Source: Oleiphilus messinensis (GTDB lineage: Bacteria; Pseudomonadota; Gammaproteobacteria; Pseudomonadales; Oleiphilaceae). From it: DNA of 64,000 bases. Position 1 is the stretch's first letter. Each line of letters opens with the position of its first letter. Of this stretch, positions 28,701 to 37,857 are shown in pieces. The notes beneath the pieces were generated by a model that was given only the letters and a program-made list of their open reading frames with translations, made no database searches and was not told the DNA's origin. The stretch spans positions 4,605,001 to 4,669,000 of the forward strand of contig NZ_CP021425.1 of NCBI RefSeq assembly GCF_002162375.1, in the 5' to 3' direction. The position numbers and the translations under genes were made by a program.

Positions 28701-31110
28701 TGCAATAGAATTGGCAGAGCTTGCACTGGATATTACACAGAACACGGCACAAACGAATGAACGCCTGTCGACCTTCACAACCTTGGGGATCGGCGTGTGG
28801 TTTTACGGGCACTCAATGACAGATACCTTATCACTTCTGGACAAAGGGTACCGGGTAAGCCAGGAGATTGGCGACCCAATTGGTGTAGCCTGTTACGGGA
28901 TTAAGGCGATCTATCGATACAGTCGGGGCGAGCCACTGGGAAACGTTTCCAACCACCTCAAACAATTTTTGAGGATGGCAGAAAAAAGCGGTATAAAATT
29001 GAATGCCAGTATGCCATACCGGCGACTGGTATCCATGCTGTTGCAGGATAGCGATGAAGATATGTTCTCTGAATCATCGTTCTCAACTGCGGAGTGGAAA
29101 ATTACGCATGCTACAACGCTTCTCGAAGCACTCCGGTCTGTGGAGTCACATTGGTACTTCTGGAGCGACCAGCAGGACAAGCTGGTTGAGGCACTTGGCA
29201 AATATTCAGAACACCAAACGCGAACCTGGATAGGTGCGGTGGAAAACCGTTTTTTCAGAGGCTTAACCTATTTCCGGTTAATTCGGGAAGGCACCTATTC
29301 AAAGGAACAGGCAAACGCAGTGGTTCAAGTGGAAGGATTTGAAGCTGAAGCCCAAGACCGCTATATCAGCTACTTCAGTCAACTGGCCACATTATGTCCT
29401 GAAAACTATCAACATATGTATCTACTGCTCAAAGCAGAGCACGGTTTTCAAACCGGAGAGGATATTGAATCTGTGCTCGCCAACTATGAGCGAGCCATTG
29501 ATTGTGCCAGCGACAGTGAACGATTGCAGTACCAAGGGTTAGCTAACGAGCTATATGGGCGCTTTTGGCTCTGTAAAGGCAGTAAGCGAATAGCCCTACC
29601 CCATCTGCGGGAAGCCTATGAGTGTTACCAGAAATGGCAGTGCAAGGCGAAGTGCACTCAGCTTGAAGCAGAATTTCCGGATCTGAAAGCCGAAATAAAT
29701 CAGAGGGAAAACCGGAACAGCACTTCACCTTTGATTTCATATGAGTATTCCAGTGGGCAGCAGAGCTCCCCCACATTTTACGGATCACTGGACTTTGCGT
29801 CACTAATGAAATCGACTCAGGCGATATCCAAACAATTGAGCCTTAAGGAACTGACCGAAACACTGCTACAAACAATTATTGAGAATGCTGGTGCTCAGGT
29901 TGCAATGCTGGTGCTAAACACAGATACACCGAGGTTGCAGGCTTATATCAATCTCGATAAATCACAACGAGAATTTTTACAGGAAAAACCTTTGTCGGAA
30001 GCAATCGATGTCCCCAAAGGTGTTCTTAACTACGTACTGCTTTCTGGAAAGACGGTTCACCTGAACAATGCCGAAACAGAAGGCGCTTTTACCCAAGACC
30101 CCTATACCCAAAACCATCGTCCAAAATCTGTTCTGTGTGTTCCATTCAGCTACAGAGAGAAGCCAAGAGGGGTACTTTATCTCGAAAACAATTTAAGTCA
30201 TGGGGCCTTTACCCAGGAACACCTAACCGTCATTCAAACCTTGCTGGCACAAGCAACCATCTCGTTTGAAAATGCACTGTTGTTCAAGGAAGTGAACGAC
30301 CTGAATACGGGCCTTGAACACAAAGTGATCGAACGCACGCAAGCCTTGAATCAAGCCGTTAAAGATTTGGAAGCCGCAAATGAGGAACTGAAGTCATTCA
30401 GCTACTCCGTATCCCATGATCTGCGCGCACCGATACGTCATATTCGAGGCTATTCTGAAGTACTTCGAGAAGAGTTGGGTTTGAAAGTCGACACCGCCAC
30501 CAATGACCTGATTCAGCGCATAATTGATAGTACAACCAAAGTAAATGCATTGATTAACGGGTTGCTTGAGCTGTCCAGAATGCAGCGTCGCACGCTGGAT
30601 AAAGTTGACCTGAGCCTGTCTGAAAGAGTTAAAAGTGTTTTCTCCGAAATGCGCGAGCGATACCCCGAACAACAGGTTACTTGCCATTGCCAACCCGGCT
30701 GCTGGGTCAGCGCAGACAGTCAGATGCTCACATCCGTATTAGATAATCTGATCGGGAATGCCTGGAAATATTCAAGCCACAAACCTCAGTCCACAATCAC
30801 CTTTGGACAAGTGGACAACGCGCTCCCCATTCCGGAAGGAATTGGAAATCGGCCTGATTCTCTGCCGCAAAACCAACGCATTTATTATATTCAGGATACA
30901 GGCGTAGGATTCGACATGGCCCATGCAGATCAACTGTTTGGCAGTTTTAAAAGACTGCATAGCAGCCGGGAATTCGAAGGTTCGGGCATTGGTCTGGCTA
31001 CGGTGAAGCGGATTATCGAGAAGCACGGCGGTAGTATCTGGGCAGCAGCGGAGGAAAATCAAGGAGCGACATTTTACTTCACCCTGCCCAATGCCCATAA
31101 CCAGATCTGA
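25732..31110 (+). CDS. Ser/Thr kinase / AAA ATPase / GAF / histidine kinase fusion
   Basis: A 1792-residue signalling protein with a TTG start. In order: a protein kinase domain (catalytic loop VIHKDLHPGNLI near 130, then VIDFGLAS), an AAA_16-type ATPase (Walker A GYPGIGKSK near 330, Walker B VVIFIDDLQWAD), a long helical repeat region resembling signalling TPR arrays, a GAF domain (about 1370-1520), and a histidine kinase with H-box SYSVSHDLRAPIRHIRGYS (His near 1562) and ATPase boxes DNLIGNAWKYS, DTGVGF and GSGIGLATVK. Such triple kinases are known in cyanobacteria and proteobacteria; no receiver lies next door. No membrane segment, so cytosolic. Confidence 0.9.
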   Translation: MFPTLPGYEIKESLYRSARTLVFRGVRSADQCSVVLRTSGAPATIAQYENLSFIQDVLCRFDHPGIIRFIDWIDTPTKPWLVLDDNQGIDLWQYATQFEDKRVPVDILLDLAVQVADALSVIHHENVIHKDLHPGNLIINPETGQLQVIDFGLASILSREQPAVDAPENLEGILAYISPEQTGRMNRTLDYRSDFYTLGVTLYELLCGHPPFKTNDALATIYAHMAVKPTPVTEINGRVPGMLSEIIDKLLNKNAESRYLSAQGLKADLQKCANTLRLLGSISPFQLALNDISDRLHIPQQLYGREEEYTRILHHFEAASRGQPRLLCIKGYPGIGKSKLVNEIYKPVAANHGIFIQGKFNQFQKSEPYSALKLALSDWIDYTVAGNPDDLTQLRERILSRLGHNARVLQDFLGDFSLILGDMPALPELDVQDTQNRLHRVIEVLFEEIAQTCTVVIFIDDLQWADHGTLALLPTLLSNRMATTEAAGSKRKLLILCAYREAEAGLPDSIRQLNDDIAKQDGITDTLTLAPLTIETTTELLSDALLQTRLQVLPLAELVHSKTAGNPFFIKEFVKSLYSQNLINFDLEAKQWRWDLQTIRDQDITENVVDLMLTRMQQLPCATQYLLQTAACIGNRFDVETLQAVMALTERQIFEDLVPAIEAGLIIPKGTFWVPNQVPYAQPPQALTEATALGSGTHPARSHCRFCHDRMQQAAYESMSPEARIKIHHAIGRCYYDLLPSQKSNQLQLFQTVDHLNLGLPCIKAENDRTDLAKLNFEAAKQARDSGVWDTAFAYVDQAVCLYQDIANPDSDELWVSMRLLLVECKFLSHTPEEVTALADSIMHSLERAEDKAQLCLTIANHNLITGQLLVGQGKLIEGLRYLGINIPRQKHELTQSKPELLVKLETCLERQEIKGGYTEETIEHLNTLLPLKLLSRLTYSAYISRNLELQEYTLLKGVLLVYKEGGFRNVPNLMSLFGEFLVREKKYQRAIELAELALDITQNTAQTNERLSTFTTLGIGVWFYGHSMTDTLSLLDKGYRVSQEIGDPIGVACYGIKAIYRYSRGEPLGNVSNHLKQFLRMAEKSGIKLNASMPYRRLVSMLLQDSDEDMFSESSFSTAEWKITHATTLLEALRSVESHWYFWSDQQDKLVEALGKYSEHQTRTWIGAVENRFFRGLTYFRLIREGTYSKEQANAVVQVEGFEAEAQDRYISYFSQLATLCPENYQHMYLLLKAEHGFQTGEDIESVLANYERAIDCASDSERLQYQGLANELYGRFWLCKGSKRIALPHLREAYECYQKWQCKAKCTQLEAEFPDLKAEINQRENRNSTSPLISYEYSSGQQSSPTFYGSLDFASLMKSTQAISKQLSLKELTETLLQTIIENAGAQVAMLVLNTDTPRLQAYINLDKSQREFLQEKPLSEAIDVPKGVLNYVLLSGKTVHLNNAETEGAFTQDPYTQNHRPKSVLCVPFSYREKPRGVLYLENNLSHGAFTQEHLTVIQTLLAQATISFENALLFKEVNDLNTGLEHKVIERTQALNQAVKDLEAANEELKSFSYSVSHDLRAPIRHIRGYSEVLREELGLKVDTATNDLIQRIIDSTTKVNALINGLLELSRMQRRTLDKVDLSLSERVKSVFSEMRERYPEQQVTCHCQPGCWVSADSQMLTSVLDNLIGNAWKYSSHKPQSTITFGQVDNALPIPEGIGNRPDSLPQNQRIYYIQDTGVGFDMAHADQLFGSFKRLHSSREFEGSGIGLATVKRIIEKHGGSIWAAAEENQGATFYFTLPNAHNQI

Positions 31111-31122
31111 CAAATGACCGCT

Positions 31123-32118
31123 TTACCGCCCGCGTCCACAGGGTGGAGAGTGCAACAACTCCGGCCCGAATCGAAACTGGTCTTTCATCGATAAAATATG
31201 GTCCAACACAGCCTCGAGCCGCTTCGGTTTGTTCAGCCCGGATCGGTAAACCAGATAGATTGGCATTGGCACCGCATGCCAGTCCGGCAATACTCGAACC
31301 AGTTTGCCCTCATGCCATTCACACACCAGTTCATTCGCCGGAATTTGCGCAATGCCCAATCCAGCTATAGCACCCCCTTTCAATCCCTGTATGCTGGGGC
31401 AGTAAAAGTTGCTGTTCACATCCACCGAAATCGTCTCCTGTTCCGACATGAGTGTCCACGGAATCGAGTCAGAATTACGTTGAAAACGAAGGCAGTTGTG
31501 ATGCATTAAATCCAGAGGACTTTCGGGTATCCCCTGCTCTTCAAGATACCCGGAACTGGCCACCAATACGCGAGTTGAATAACCAATCTCCCTGGCCACG
31601 AGCCGATCATCTGCAACCTGCCCGATTCTAAGTGCCAGATCAAAGCCCTGAGAAAACAGATCATCAAAACCATAGGACAACTCCAGTGAGACCTTGATCT
31701 TGGGCCAGCGTTTCATGAACGGGGTCAGCACATAATTGGTAAGAAATCCACCTAGCGTCGGTGGTGCCGAGATCCGCAACATGCCCTGTACTTGTTGCTC
31801 CATTTCCTGAATGTCTTGGGTTAAGGAGCGGAACTCATTGACCAGTTGTGCCGCACGATCATAGACGATTTGTCCGGCTTCTGTAATCTGGATTTTTCGG
31901 GTCGACCGCTCCAGCAATTTGGTTTCCAGATGCTCCTCCAACTTGGTGATTGCTTTGCTGACCGTTGATTTAGGTAAGCCCATCAACTCCGCACACTGGG
32001 TCAGGTTCATTTGCTGGCAGGTTGTCACAAAGACAGACAGGGTTCTGAAGTCAATAGTTTCCAAATTACGAACAATCACTTTCAATTTACCATATTGTTT
32101 CACATTCCTATAAACCAT
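31123..32118 (-). CDS. LysR-family regulator next to old yellow enzyme
   Basis: A LysR protein of up to 331 residues: HTH domain FRTLSVFVTTCQQMNLTQCAEL ... LPKSTVSKAITKLEEHLETK followed by a substrate-binding domain. The first 20 residues (MVYRNVKQYGKL) are unusual and the real start may be a TTG near residue 19. It is divergent from the OYE gene, with only 45 bp between starts, the typical layout for a LysR regulator and its target. The C-terminal tail (SPPCGRGR) is short and irregular. The convergent kinase gene ends 12 bp away. Confidence 0.88.
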   Translation of the reverse strand: MVYRNVKQYGKLKVIVRNLETIDFRTLSVFVTTCQQMNLTQCAELMGLPKSTVSKAITKLEEHLETKLLERSTRKIQITEAGQIVYDRAAQLVNEFRSLTQDIQEMEQQVQGMLRISAPPTLGGFLTNYVLTPFMKRWPKIKVSLELSYGFDDLFSQGFDLALRIGQVADDRLVAREIGYSTRVLVASSGYLEEQGIPESPLDLMHHNCLRFQRNSDSIPWTLMSEQETISVDVNSNFYCPSIQGLKGGAIAGLGIAQIPANELVCEWHEGKLVRVLPDWHAVPMPIYLVYRSGLNKPKRLEAVLDHILSMKDQFRFGPELLHSPPCGRGR

Positions 32119-32163
32119 ACGCTAGCGCCATGATCAACTCAAGCAAATTATCTGGAGCTTTAC

Positions 32164-33237
32164 ATGTCCACCACACTTAACCTGCATTCTGAAATCCAAC
32201 TGGGTGATATCAAACTGAAAAACCGCGCACTCATGGCCCCGCTCACCCGGGCTCGGGCGGTGAATCACGTTCCTACAGAGTTGATGGCGGAGTATTATGC
32301 GCAGCGCGCAGGAGCGGGCCTGATCATCGCCGAGGCAACAATGGTGATGGAAGGAACATCAGCTTTTGTAAACGAACCCGGTATTTATAATCAGGCACAA
32401 ATCGATGGCTGGCAAAAGGTCACCGACGCGGTTCACGGAAAAGGCGGCAAAATCTTCTTGCAACTCTGGCACGGGGGGCGCGCCAGCCATCCCGATTTGA
32501 ATGGTGGCCGTGCAGCCGTTGCCGCCAGCCCGATTGCTATCACGGATTCTGAGGTCCATACGCCGGACGGCAAAAAGCCTTACACCGTCCCACGGGCGCT
32601 GGAAACAGATGAAATACCAAGTATCGTGGCGGCTTTCAAGCAAGCAGCGATCAATGCCAAGGCCGCCGGTTTCGACGGTGTAGAGGTTCACGGTGCAAAT
32701 GGCTACTTACTGGATAACTTCCTGCGTGATGGTACCAACCAGCGTAAGGACCAATACGGCGGCTCCATCGAGAATCGCGCCCGCTTACTATTTGAAGTTT
32801 TAGAGGCGGTTATCGAAGTCTGGGGATCAGGAAAAGTCGGCCTGCGCACATCTCCCCTAAATAGCTTTAACAGCATGAAAGACAGTGACCCCGTTGGTTT
32901 AACCACCTGGTTGGCTGAGCACCTTAACCAATTCGATCTTGCTTTCTGGGATTTAATGCGTACCGATTTCTTTGCTCAACAAAGCGGCGAAATCATGACA
33001 CCTGCGCGTACCCTGTACAAAGGCAACCTTATCGGCAATATGGGTTACAACCAGGACGAGGCTTCAACAGCCATCCACCAAAAGCATTTGGATGCCGTAG
33101 CCTTTGGTGTACCCTTCATTGCCAATCCCGACCTCGTTGAACGCTTCGCTGCCAATGCAGCACTGAACGAAGCTGACCCGAACACGTTTTATATGGGAGG
33201 AGCAGAAGGGTATACGGACTATCCGACGATGAATTAA
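32164..33237 (+). CDS. Old yellow enzyme family NADH:flavin oxidoreductase
   Basis: A 357-residue FMN enzyme of the NemA/xenobiotic reductase type. It starts with KLKNRALMAPLTRARA (FMN contact), has QLWHGGRASHPD, the substrate-binding pair in VEVHGANGYLLDNFLRD and QRKDQYGGSIENRARLL, and the FMN phosphate site near GNLIGNMGYN. The usual His-Asn pair is in VHGAN. Members reduce activated alkenes, nitro compounds or N-ethylmaleimide. A divergent LysR gene is the probable regulator. Confidence 0.93.
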   Translation: MSTTLNLHSEIQLGDIKLKNRALMAPLTRARAVNHVPTELMAEYYAQRAGAGLIIAEATMVMEGTSAFVNEPGIYNQAQIDGWQKVTDAVHGKGGKIFLQLWHGGRASHPDLNGGRAAVAASPIAITDSEVHTPDGKKPYTVPRALETDEIPSIVAAFKQAAINAKAAGFDGVEVHGANGYLLDNFLRDGTNQRKDQYGGSIENRARLLFEVLEAVIEVWGSGKVGLRTSPLNSFNSMKDSDPVGLTTWLAEHLNQFDLAFWDLMRTDFFAQQSGEIMTPARTLYKGNLIGNMGYNQDEASTAIHQKHLDAVAFGVPFIANPDLVERFAANAALNEADPNTFYMGGAEGYTDYPTMN

Positions 33238-33241
33238 CCTT

Positions 33242-34348
33242 TCATCCCCTCAACCAAAACACTTCTCGCCCCACTTCAACGCCGTTGATCTGGACGGCGA
33301 GGATGTGTTCGCCGGGGTAGTATTTCCGGGTGGTAACGGGTTTAAACGAGTGGCTTTTTTCAATCCGTTGGGGATTCCCGGAGTTGAGTGTGACAGACTT
33401 CAGTTTGAACACTTTCGGTGCGGTTTTGCCGTTTGCTTTTTGATGATGAACGACATAATCGACCACAACAGACTGTTCATCCTGTTCCGTCTCGAGCAGG
33501 ACTGTAAACGGCAGCGACTCTCCAATACTCAGTTCTTTTTGATTCAAGCTCAATTGCGCTTGCACCTGATGATTTGCAGAATAACCAAGCAGCGCGAATA
33601 CATCAGGGTGGCCTTGTTTGACCAGCGTTCGTAGAGCCTGTTTAACGATCCACGCTGTCTCGGCACCCTGGTTTAACTCCAGCCACCGTTGGCAGGTTTG
33701 AATCACTAAATCCGGATGATCTTTACTGATATCATTCAGATTATTGGCCACCGACCGGCGCACATAAAGATCCGGATCATTATTCAGTCGTTCAAGCACC
33801 GCCAAAACCGGTGCAGGATCATTGATAAATTCATTTAACCGAATCCCCCAAGGCAAACGCGGTCGACAACCTTCCGATGCCAGGCGGCGCACGTGTAAGT
33901 CCTCGTGTTCGCTCCAGTCCTGCAACTTTGCATTCGTCAGTTCAGGGTGCTTTTGAATAAAAGGGCGAACCGCAAATTCGGCACTGAATAGCGACGTCAG
34001 TTTTTCCAGCACATCCAGCGCGATGTCCGGATGATCCAGACCGGCTACCGCAACGTAGTCAATAACCGGCCATGCTGCGAATCCTCTCAAGGCATCATTT
34101 TCATCCCCACGATCCCAAACCGGCGGTAACTGCACCAAACGCTTCGCAATCTCAGGAAACGTGCCTTCCAAATGGGTCTGCAGACGCTCGATTAGAAAAT
34201 CAACACGTTGTTTCAACTCCAGCGCTTCAATTTGGCTGCAGGCCTCATCCACGAAGGTGTCTACATTCAGCTCATTAAACACCTGTGCAAGATTATTCGC
34301 CATTCTCTGAATCGCAGCCCGATCCAGGCCTTCCTTCATTGGCTTCAC
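33242..34348 (-). CDS. DNA alkylation repair (AlkD-type HEAT) protein
   Basis: About 368 residues from the GTG at 34348; TAGGA lies about 8 bases upstream, while a longer in-frame start at 34423 adds an unlikely 25 residues. The start KPMKEGLDRAAIQRMANNL matches DNA alkylation repair proteins. HEAT-like helical repeats follow (HEDLHVRRLASEGCRPRLPW and DPDLYVRRSVANNLNDISKD). A beta-rich C-terminal extension (HSFKPVTTRKYYPGEHILAV) follows, as in longer members. It converges on OYE with 4 bp between them. Glycosylase activity is possible but not shown by the sequence. Confidence 0.85.
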   Translation of the reverse strand: MKPMKEGLDRAAIQRMANNLAQVFNELNVDTFVDEACSQIEALELKQRVDFLIERLQTHLEGTFPEIAKRLVQLPPVWDRGDENDALRGFAAWPVIDYVAVAGLDHPDIALDVLEKLTSLFSAEFAVRPFIQKHPELTNAKLQDWSEHEDLHVRRLASEGCRPRLPWGIRLNEFINDPAPVLAVLERLNNDPDLYVRRSVANNLNDISKDHPDLVIQTCQRWLELNQGAETAWIVKQALRTLVKQGHPDVFALLGYSANHQVQAQLSLNQKELSIGESLPFTVLLETEQDEQSVVVDYVVHHQKANGKTAPKVFKLKSVTLNSGNPQRIEKSHSFKPVTTRKYYPGEHILAVQINGVEVGREVFWLRG

Positions 34349-34551
34349 GTTGTGCGGTCCTATTTGTTGTCTATTATCTGGAGACAAGATTCTACAGAAT
34401 ACGGGCCACAGAGCAATATTCATGACATCACAATTTTCGCTATTGCTTTCCCTTTCTTGCGGGAACCACTTCGTCGATTTTGGAAATTGACCGGAACACT
34501 AACTGTTTGATAGTCTTTTGCGCTTATGGATATAACTCAAAGGAATGAATC

Positions 34552-36450
34552 ATGGAACGGAGCCCCATTGGGCCGGTTGCAATTGCATCGGCTTTACTCC
34601 TCTCGGGTTGTGGAAGCGATAACAAAAGAGTAGAACAACTCCAGTTTAATGATGCGAATTTTCAAGCCTGTATTGAAAATACAAAAGCGGTTAATGAGTG
34701 GAAATGGTCCCACGACTTTACCACACTGGATTGCAGGGGATATGGCATCACCTCCCTGGAAGGCTTGGATCAGCTATCAGAATTAACGGCACTTTATGTC
34801 TCGAACAATCCGATTCAAGCTGTCGACCTGACAAAAAATCCCAAACTCGAAACAATCAGCATTGCAAACGCACAACTGCGGACAATTGACGTTAGCCAGC
34901 AGCACAATTTGAAACAACTGTATGTGCCCAATAATCACCTGGAACACGTTGATTTATCTGCCAATAAACAATTAGAGCGCTTGGGATTATCTTTCAACCC
35001 GCTTGCAGATTGGCCTCTACCCCCCCATTTGGAGCATCTACACACTTTGGAACTCGCAAGTAGCAAGCGAACGGTTATCGATTTGAAACCAATTCCAAAT
35101 ATCGAATCCCTCTATCTTGCTGGAAATGACCTATCGGACATTGATCTCAGTGGCAGCCCACTCCTACGCGAACTGGCCGTCGGTGTAAATAATTTGACTC
35201 GCCTGGATCTTACACACAATAAAGAGTTAACAGAACTTTCCGCTTCATATAATCAACTGAGTACAATCGACGTAAATCAACTCACAAATTTAGAGACGCT
35301 TTTACTTGGAAGAAACGAGCTCACTCATGTGGATGTAAGGGGCTTGACCAACTTGACACGCCTCTCGGTAGCGGAAAACCACCTAACTGAATTGGACATC
35401 ACTGAAAACCCGAATCTCACGTGGTTAGAAGCCCATGCAAACCATTTAACTCATGTTAACTTGGATCAGAATGAGAAACTCGAGACCATCATGCTTCTAC
35501 AAAACCCGATTGAGGAAATAAACACCCGTGAAAACAGAGAACTCGTTACGCTCCAAATAAGTCATACCAGCATAACCAAGATCGATTTATCCCAGAACAA
35601 AAATCTCCGTAGACTTGCTGTTGAGCACTCCAATCTAAACCGTATCGACCTTAGTGCCAACATCGAATTAGAAGTACTACACCTCAATGGGAATAAGCTA
35701 CAACAACTCAATCTCACTTCGCTTTACGAGCTGAAGTTTCTCTATGCGCCGAACAATCGACTCAATTATCTCGACACTTCGCACAATGCCGTTCTACAAG
35801 TGATAGATGTTGAGCACAATCAGCTTTCGAATTTGGATGTATCTTTGAACGAAGAGCTCGAAAGTCTTCACGCCGGATTTAACCCTCTCACGGATATTGA
35901 CTTATCAATTAATACTTCACTGCAAGTTTTGTCTTTGGAGTTTACTCCAATAAGGTCATTAGACCTCACTCAGAATATTCACCTCTTGAAGTTGATACTG
36001 AATGAGACAGCCCTTAATCACATCGATCTAAGCAACAACTCAATGCTCAATGAGCTTGAATTATCGTCCGCAGGCGTATCCAGCATTGATCTGGTTCATA
36101 ATGTAAACCTCAAGAAAATTGACCTAAGCCAAAATGCACTGTTTGATATTGACCTCAGTGCACTTCCCGATTTGACATCAATTAATTTAGAACGCAACTA
36201 TCTGAGCTATGTGGATTTAGGTGCAAATACCAAACTTAATATGGTCAGTTTATCAAGCAACGAGCTTGTCTCACTTTCGCTCGAAGAGAACCCGCATATC
36301 ACAGAGCTACTGCTGTATAACAATTACCTAAGTTATGTTGATCTAAGCAACCTCAATGCGCTGATCACACTCAATTTATACGACAACCCCCTTTCTCCTG
36401 AGATGAAAAATCAGTTAACCGAAAAGGGGTTCGAAATACCGTGGTATTGA
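34552..36450 (+). CDS. Leucine-rich-repeat lipoprotein
   Basis: A 632-residue lipoprotein (lipobox LLLSGCGSD). After an N-terminal cap (FQACIENTKAVNEW ... LDCRGYGITSLEG), it consists almost entirely of LRR units of about 21 residues with the pattern LTxLxLxxNxLxxIDLSxNxxL, roughly 26 copies. Examples are NKELTELSASYNQLSTIDVN and NTKLNMVSLSSNELVSLSLE. There is no catalytic or transmembrane domain. Such a long solenoid should bind a protein or polysaccharide at the cell surface. Ribosome binding site AAGGA precedes the ATG by 8 bases. Confidence 0.88.
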   Translation: MERSPIGPVAIASALLLSGCGSDNKRVEQLQFNDANFQACIENTKAVNEWKWSHDFTTLDCRGYGITSLEGLDQLSELTALYVSNNPIQAVDLTKNPKLETISIANAQLRTIDVSQQHNLKQLYVPNNHLEHVDLSANKQLERLGLSFNPLADWPLPPHLEHLHTLELASSKRTVIDLKPIPNIESLYLAGNDLSDIDLSGSPLLRELAVGVNNLTRLDLTHNKELTELSASYNQLSTIDVNQLTNLETLLLGRNELTHVDVRGLTNLTRLSVAENHLTELDITENPNLTWLEAHANHLTHVNLDQNEKLETIMLLQNPIEEINTRENRELVTLQISHTSITKIDLSQNKNLRRLAVEHSNLNRIDLSANIELEVLHLNGNKLQQLNLTSLYELKFLYAPNNRLNYLDTSHNAVLQVIDVEHNQLSNLDVSLNEELESLHAGFNPLTDIDLSINTSLQVLSLEFTPIRSLDLTQNIHLLKLILNETALNHIDLSNNSMLNELELSSAGVSSIDLVHNVNLKKIDLSQNALFDIDLSALPDLTSINLERNYLSYVDLGANTKLNMVSLSSNELVSLSLEENPHITELLLYNNYLSYVDLSNLNALITLNLYDNPLSPEMKNQLTEKGFEIPWY

Positions 36451-36599
36451 ATTTACCGATAAGCCGCCTCATCCGCGGCATAGACCGGCGTATCGGGAAA
36501 GCGTATCTGAAACCCAAGGGGCGGCCCCAAAAAATAAGTGATCTCAATCACCATGAATGTTTTCTGGCACAATAACTGGAACAAAGCTGATTACCCACT

Positions 36600-37088
36600 T
36601 TACAGACCCAGCTCGGTCAAGCCGGGATGATCATCCGGGCGTCGACCCTGGGGCCAGTGAAATTTGCGTTCGTCCTCTGCGATGGCAACATCATTTATGC
36701 TGGCGTGCCTCTCCACCATCAGGCCTTTTTCGTTGAACAACCAGTTCTCGTTGCCGTGGGCTCGATACCATTGGCCTTGTTCATCATGCCATTCATAAAC
36801 AAAACGAACCGCAATACGATCCGCATCATGAGCCCAGAGCTCTTTTATCAGTCGGTAACCATTTTCCGTCGACCATTTACTGGATAGAAACGCCACAATA
36901 CTCTCACGCCCGGAAAAGAACAGATCCCGGTTCCGCCACTGACTGTCCAGGCTATACGCCGTCGCAACTTTCTCCGGGCTTCTGCTGTTCCAGGCATCTT
37001 CCGCCATCCGGATTTTACGAATCGCATCATCGCGAGAAAAAGGTGGAACAGGTTGGCGGGTATCTTCAACATTCAAATCAAAATTCAT
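36600..37088 (-). CDS. DUF1348/NTF2-like family protein
   Basis: A 162-residue protein of the DUF1348 (NTF2 fold) family, with [47 protein letters not shown] and [20 protein letters not shown]. These are small alpha+beta barrels of unknown substrate. It overlaps the upstream pyridoxamine-oxidase-like gene by 4 bp (ATGA), so the two form an operon divergent from a LysR gene. Confidence 0.88.
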   Translation of the reverse strand: MNFDLNVEDTRQPVPPFSRDDAIRKIRMAEDAWNSRSPEKVATAYSLDSQWRNRDLFFSGRESIVAFLSSKWSTENGYRLIKELWAHDADRIAVRFVYEWHDEQGQWYRAHGNENWLFNEKGLMVERHASINDVAIAEDERKFHWPQGRRPDDHPGLTELGL

Positions 37089-37696
37089 AGGGCACTCCCG
37101 TTTTTTGACAATAAAGTTCTCAGTCGATTAATTTCATCGTGCAAAGGCTGCACCATTGCTTCTATTTCAGGCTCGGTGAATCGGGGCGTGATGTGCTGTG
37201 GGCAATTCCAGTCAAAGGCTTCGACTTTGATCAGGGTACCCCACTGCACATCGGCGGGATAAGCCGAGTCGATGACTTTATTCATCAATGACCCATCCGA
37301 GAGCTCAACCCGGCTCGCATGCCCCATTATTTTCAGCCGCCGACGCCGGGTGTAATCCATCAAAAACAACGCGACCCGGTCATTATGCTGCAAGTGCCCG
37401 GCACTCATGTATTGTCGGTTTCCCTTGAAATCCGCAAAAGCAAGTGTCGACTCATCCAGAACCCGGAGGAAACCTTCAGGGCCGCCCCGGTGTTGAACAT
37501 AGGGCCAACCGGTTTCACTGACAGTGGCCATGTAAAAGCTGTCCCGAACCTCAATAAAGGAGGTTTCACGCGCAGACATTCGGTGATTTCGTTCATCCCC
37601 CTCATCCAGACGTGTGTAGAGTTCTCGACTCCCCCACTGCTCCTGCAATTGCCGGATCGTTGGAGTGAAAGCGAGTTGTGCATAGCGGCTCGTCAT
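37085..37696 (-). CDS. Pyridoxamine 5'-phosphate oxidase-like flavin protein
   Basis: A 203-residue protein of the PNPOx-like split-barrel family. Features are [20 protein letters not shown] at the flavin-binding start, [39 protein letters not shown] and [20 protein letters not shown]. The family binds FMN or F420-like cofactors; the substrate is unknown. It starts the operon with the NTF2-like gene and is divergent from a LysR regulator whose operator is likely in the gap (direct repeats at 37752-37779). Confidence 0.87.
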   Translation of the reverse strand: MTSRYAQLAFTPTIRQLQEQWGSRELYTRLDEGDERNHRMSARETSFIEVRDSFYMATVSETGWPYVQHRGGPEGFLRVLDESTLAFADFKGNRQYMSAGHLQHNDRVALFLMDYTRRRRLKIMGHASRVELSDGSLMNKVIDSAYPADVQWGTLIKVEAFDWNCPQHITPRFTEPEIEAMVQPLHDEINRLRTLLSKNGSAL

Positions 37697-37751
37697 CGCC
37701 AGGTCTCCTTATTTATCCCTATTTCCTATCGCGGAAAACACTTCAATCGTG

Positions 37752-37779
37752 TGACTGCATGTAGACAGTTTGACTGCAT
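37752..37779. promoter_or_regulatory. Direct repeats, candidate LysR operator
   Basis: TGACTGCAT occurs at 37752-37760 and again at 37771-37779, 19 bp start to start (near two helical turns), in the gap between the PNPOx-like operon and the divergent LysR gene. Binding of that regulator is an inference. Confidence 0.4.
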
Positions 37780-37857
37780 ACACTTGAAATAAGAATAACT
37801 CCGAATGACAATTCATTATTCCACTAAATGAAACAACCAGGAGACCACAATAGGCTT

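Noticed and set aside
34349-34423. Longer start of the DNA alkylation repair protein
   Set aside because: Extra residues do not fit the family; the GTG at 34348 has a ribosome binding site and the family-like start.
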